A stretch of DNA of 64,000 bases, taken from NCBI GenBank assembly GCA_910585075.1, contig CAJUED010000012.1:34554-98553 (forward strand), given 5' to 3'. Below are positions 60,608 to 64,000 of this stretch, piece after piece (position 1 is the stretch's first letter; each line of letters starts with the position of its first letter). Both the position numbers and the translations under genes were made by a program. The notes under the pieces are model-generated. The model saw nothing but the letters and a program-made list of their open reading frames with translations, was not told where the DNA came from and did no database searches. The DNA comes from an uncultured Lachnospiraceae bacterium. GTDB lineage: Bacteria; Bacillota; Clostridia; Lachnospirales; Lachnospiraceae.

Positions 60608-61468
60608 TTACTCATCAAGCATTAGCTTTCCTTTTTTTGCTTTTGCCTTTAAGCGTGCCATCTGTTCTTTTTCTATCTGCTGAATACTCTTTTCAGGTGT
60701 TGGCAAATCCTCTGGCATTGTTCCGCCAATCTTTTCTATTGCGCCCCGTACCTCTCTACCCACAGAATAATGAACAGAAGTTGCCCTTTTAGCATCATCA
60801 ACTTCATCCTTTCGCAATTTTTCTTCTGTCTGAGATATACGAAACAGGTTAGCAATCAATTCAGTACTTCCCATATAATCAAGAATTTTCTGTCCAACTT
60901 CCAACCCTTTTTTTGTATGAATATCATCTACGTCCAAACCACCATACAATCCCATATATCCTGCATTTTGAAAAATTGCAAATTCCTCATTTGTAATAAC
61001 TCCCGCTTTATGGGCTGTCTCTGCAAGCATCTGATTCCATTGTTTAATGTCACCACGCACAACAAGTCTACGATTGTCCTCGCTCAATTCGTTAAAGTGA
61101 TCTGCTACCTCTTGGCGATACGTCTGAATTGCAAAATATGTCTGTCCCAATGCAATCACTTCTTTTCGTGGATCGCCATTCTGTACAATCAAGTAACACG
61201 CATATCTGGATAATTCATAATCTTTTACAGGCTTGTTTGTTGCTCCTGCTTCCACGATTTTGCTGACCTCAGCAAAATCGAAAAAAATATCATGTCCACT
61301 ATTTTCACAAGCAACCATTGCTCTTTTTATCACACCAGTAAAATTTCTCCACTGAGTGTAATCTAATGCAACCGCAAGTTCCCTTGCACTCCAAAATTCT
61401 GAACCATCTTCACGTATCTGTTTGATATCCTCAAATCGTTTATACTCTTCTGCAATTAATTTCTTCAT
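60608..61468 (-). CDS. DinD-like protein with BRO-N-type domain
   Basis: 286 residues, DNA-damage-inducible protein D family. The N-terminal part (FEDIKQIREDGSEFWSAREL, ALDYTQWRNF) is the BRO-N-like domain; the middle has HFNELSEDNRRLVVR and AGVITNEEFAIFQNAGYMGLYGG, typical of DinD. E. coli DinD is a LexA-regulated RecA inhibitor. GAGGAG upstream. No clear LexA box seen. It sits among mobile-element remnants and is often carried by such elements. Confidence 0.82.
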   Translation of the reverse strand: MKKLIAEEYKRFEDIKQIREDGSEFWSARELAVALDYTQWRNFTGVIKRAMVACENSGHDIFFDFAEVSKIVEAGATNKPVKDYELSRYACYLIVQNGDPRKEVIALGQTYFAIQTYRQEVADHFNELSEDNRRLVVRGDIKQWNQMLAETAHKAGVITNEEFAIFQNAGYMGLYGGLDVDDIHTKKGLEVGQKILDYMGSTELIANLFRISQTEEKLRKDEVDDAKRATSVHYSVGREVRGAIEKIGGTMPEDLPTPEKSIQQIEKEQMARLKAKAKKGKLMLDE

Positions 61469-61501
61469 AATGTAGCTCTCCTCGTATTATATTTCAAGGT
61501 T

Positions 61502-61606
61502 TTAATATTCCTCAAAATCAAAACCGGAATTATTTTCTCCCTTAGTATTAAAAATCGTTCTATCAAAGGAGGAAAAAACTATATTCTCATAAAATTCCTC
61601 TTTCAT
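61502..61606 (-). CDS. Possible 34-residue ORF upstream of dinD-like gene
   Basis: MKEEFYENIVFSSF then DRTIFNTKGENNSGFDFEEY. It begins just after the preceding ORF's stop (AGGGAATA upstream of ATG) and ends 34 nt before the DinD-like start. No homology recognised. Confidence 0.28.
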   Translation of the reverse strand: MKEEFYENIVFSSFDRTIFNTKGENNSGFDFEEY

Positions 61607-61612
61607 TATTCC

Positions 61613-61855
61613 CTAATTTATAAATTTGTAACGATATACCGTATTTTGTAAAAACTTAATGACTTCTTTTTTGGCAATACAACTTGCTATTTCTTTATTC
61701 AAAGTCTGCCTTACTTTTTGCAAAATATTATTCATTTCGTCCTTAATTGCATTTGACAAATATGGACAATCTATAAAAATATATATCCACCACACATGAT
61801 TATATAAAAAGAAATTTTGGAAATCATTAATTTTAACTGTGAACTTTCTCACCAT
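61613..61855 (-). CDS. Hypothetical 80-residue ORF overlapping the recombinase end
   Basis: MVRKFTVKINDF, with a hydrophobic N-terminal half and a Lys/Glu-rich C-terminus. Starts inside the last codons of the serine recombinase in another frame. No ribosome-binding site is clear and no family recognised; may be non-coding. Confidence 0.25.
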   Translation of the reverse strand: MVRKFTVKINDFQNFFLYNHVWWIYIFIDCPYLSNAIKDEMNNILQKVRQTLNKEIASCIAKKEVIKFLQNTVYRYKFIN

Positions 61856-63689
61856 ACAATTTCTGTATCCTATACCATATATAAAACAATGCCAACAAAC
61901 ATACATTTAATACGGTATCCATCAAAACTTCTTTTGTATTCCCACCACACATTCCGTATGTGTTGTCACTAACATAGGAACACACGTCTTTTACCTCGTC
62001 TACGATATGGGAACACAATTCTTTGGCTTTATCGCTCACACTCTTAGACTTGTCGAAACGCTCTTTTGCCTTTCCAATTTCATTTTTAAACCCTGTTTTA
62101 TATATGAAAGTGATTTTATAGGGATCTTTGTTTCCATCTTCATCATAGCCACCGACTATGACTTTTTCAATTATGCTCTCAAATATTCCTCTGTCAAATT
62201 CCTCCAATACACCATTTTTTGATAATGCCTTTTTAAAATCTGCCACTCGCTGCTTTAAAGAAACTTCATCATCCATTTGTTGCTCTAAAATCTTTAAATT
62301 GGCTTTTATATCTGATAGTTTCCTCTCATAACCTACATCTGTTTCTTCGTAAATATCTTGTGCAACAATTCCTTCGAGATAATTTTCCAACAATCTTTTT
62401 CTTTTAGCTTGAAGATTATCTGCACTCTTTTGTAGCTTTATGAGTTTATCTCTTATGGAATCCTCACTCAAAGTCTTTTCTACTCTGGAAATAAATTCTT
62501 CCAGTACATCCTTGTTATCTGCACACAGCATTTTATACGATTCGATAAATGCTTCCTCTATTACTTGTTCCGGTATTCCCTTGCTATCCGGACAGAATCT
62601 TTTTCCGTCCTTTGTAGATTTAACGCATTGCCAAATCGTCTTTTTATATTTAGAACTGCTATGCCATCTTCGCCTTGATAAATTTGCTCCACAAAACCCA
62701 CATTCCAACAGACAGCTAAATGCATATTGTCTGCTATATTTCTCTCGTTTCCCCGGAGTAACCGACTTCCTTCCTCCATTTCTCCGCTCTCGAATCTCTT
62801 GCGCCCTAGCAAAAGTTTCGGCTGAAATAATGGGTTCATGGTGGTCTTTGATATAAAACCTATCTTCTTCTCCAAGATTTTCTAATCATCTTTTTGAAAT
62901 CGGATCAACGGTAAACGTTTTTCCTAATAGTATATCGCCTTTATATTTCTCGTTATTGATAATTCCCATTACACTGGAAGATGTCCAACTATTACCTCTT
63001 ATCGTTGTAATCCCCTGTTCATTTAATTCTCTGGCAATCATTGAGCTTCCCGCACCAGCAACATACCTGTCAAATATATACCTTACAACTTCTGCACCTT
63101 CTTCATTTATGGAAATTGATTTTGTTGCAACATCGTAATCATATCCTAAACACCCCTGAAATCCGACCAATTCTCCACGCTTCATTTTCATTTTTAATCC
63201 CTTTTTTACATATGCCGAGGTATTCTCTACCTCCTGCTGTGCAACAGAGCTTAAAATTGTCATTAAAAATTCGCCATCTTTCAATGTATTTATCTTTTCA
63301 ACCTCAAAATAAACTGCGATTTTTCTTTCTTTTAACATCCTGACATATTTCAAGGTATCCAATGTATTTCTTGCAAATCGAGGTAAGCTCTTGGCAATAA
63401 CCATATCAATCTTACCATCCATACAGTCTTGAATCAGACGCTGGAAATCTTCTCTTTTATCAACTTTCGTTCCTGTAATCGCTTTATCCGCATATACGCC
63501 CGCAAATACCCACTGCTCATTATTTTGTATCAATTCGGTATAATGCTTGACCATCGAATTATAACTTTTAATCTGATCCTCATCATCCGTACTGACACGA
63601 CAATATGCTGCAACTCTCAAGCGGTCTACTTTTCGGACTTTGGAAGATTCATCAAATGGATTGTTTGCCTTTATAATTTCTACTTCCAT
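61833..63689 (-). pseudogene. Large serine recombinase interrupted by an in-frame TGA
   Basis: One continuous frame of 618 residues apart from a TGA at 62886-62888. Resolvase domain with catalytic Ser33 (YCRVST), YADKAITGTKVDKREDFQRL; recombinase domain ending FTVDPISKR; stop; then LENLGEEDRFYIKDHHEPII, zinc ribbon CGFCGANL...WQC...FC, coiled coil and C-terminal tail. Intact relatives have Arg at the stop position, so a CGA-to-TGA change explains it. No start lies after the stop close enough to rescue the C-terminal half. AGGAGG precedes the ATG. Recombination activity is probably lost unless the stop is read through. Confidence 0.9.
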
Positions 63690-63755
63690 ATCTTCCTCCT
63701 TTTTGTGTTCCTATCGTAGTGTTCGCTTTTATTATAATGCAATACAGTTCATAAG

Positions 63756-63905
63756 TCAAGCTGTAATGTTGGACACTATCCCATAATCCCGCATTAGCTT
63801 TTTTTGAATCTGCTCATACTCCAACTCATTTATTAGCTTCAGATTTAATAGTTGTTTTAGCATAGATAATTGAATGCTATATCTTAATATCTTCTTTCCT
63901 TCCAT
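63756..63905 (-). CDS. Small SHOCT-like protein upstream of the recombinase
   Basis: 49 residues: MEGKKILRYSIQLSMLKQL then LINELEYEQIQKKLMRDYGI. The LxxLLxxxLIxxxEYxxIKxxLxxxYG pattern is that of SHOCT-type motifs found in small proteins just upstream of serine recombinases in clostridial elements. GAAAGGA lies upstream of the ATG. Part of the same decayed element as the recombinase. Confidence 0.6.
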   Translation of the reverse strand: MEGKKILRYSIQLSMLKQLLNLKLINELEYEQIQKKLMRDYGIVSNITA

Positions 63906-64000
63906 AAGCAATCATCCTTTCGTAAATTTCTAAATATCCTCCTATTTCTTTGCACAGCCTTATCTGCTAATAAATAAGCAGAATACGCTTCTCCCCATTT

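Noticed and set aside
62561..62875. 104-residue ORF in another frame across the recombinase lesion
   Set aside because: The true frame continues across this region with recombinase and zinc-ribbon homology; this is an off-frame product.

Overview
The window looks like a chromosomal segment of a spore-forming gut clostridium, most likely a Lachnospiraceae member. Evidence: a hup-rqcP-yabP-yabQ-divIC-spoIIE-like sporulation/division run next to tilS-hpt-ftsH, a CotS-like kinase, a reverse-type rubrerythrin with rubredoxin and a Fur/PerR regulator, T-box leaders on proS and the trp operon, c-di-GMP-I riboswitches, a class B sortase and TTG starts. I saw no rRNA, tRNA or CRISPR array. The family assignment is inferred from gene content, not from a search.

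Layout. 0-6 kb: prmA (-), nudC and nagA (+), a small membrane protein and a cytosolic GH13 enzyme (-). 6-20 kb, all minus strand: ftsH, hpt, tilS (promoter so close to the ATG that the mRNA should be leaderless), spoIIE-like, divIC, yabQ, yabP, rqcP, hup, a PEGA lipoprotein, a CotS-like kinase, cca, and proS behind a proline T-box. 20-30 kb: an O-antigen-ligase-like membrane protein, an alpha/alpha-toroid protein, an RluA-type pseudouridine synthase, an AI-2E/YtvI-type permease, a histidine kinase/response regulator pair, a perR-like/rubrerythrin/rubredoxin peroxide-defence group, a BrnT/BrnA-like toxin-antitoxin pair and a phosphoribosyltransferase. 30-34 kb: ahcY, an MTA/SAH deaminase and a D-2-hydroxyacid dehydrogenase. 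34-42 kb: a complete trpEGDCFBA operon under a tryptophan T-box, ending in a terminator shared with convergent pgi. 43-45.5 kb: a cytosolic PAS hybrid histidine kinase.

45.9-59 kb is the most unusual region. It holds two paralogous cassettes, each made of a long untranslated leader, a cell-wall-anchored thioester-domain (Cys/TQxA) adhesin of about 1180 residues, a terminator, and a membrane-anchored extracytoplasmic alpha/alpha-barrel-like protein. One class B sortase closes the cluster. Leader 1 carries three tandem c-di-GMP-I aptamers and leader 2 carries one. Both leaders also have the same promoter, an 8-codon ORF with its own Shine-Dalgarno (MTLGPPGR / MTLFPPGK) and a GC-rich hairpin starting at the base after its stop codon. 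The 5' arm of that hairpin is complementary to the mini-ORF's own Shine-Dalgarno. The layout suggests c-di-GMP-gated surface adhesion with an added translation-sensing layer that I do not recognise from known families.

59-64 kb: a MITE-like palindromic element, a Nei/Fpg-like glycosylase, decayed mobile-element fragments, a DinD-like protein, and a large serine recombinase split by one in-frame TGA behind a small SHOCT-like ORF. This is a degenerating mobile element.
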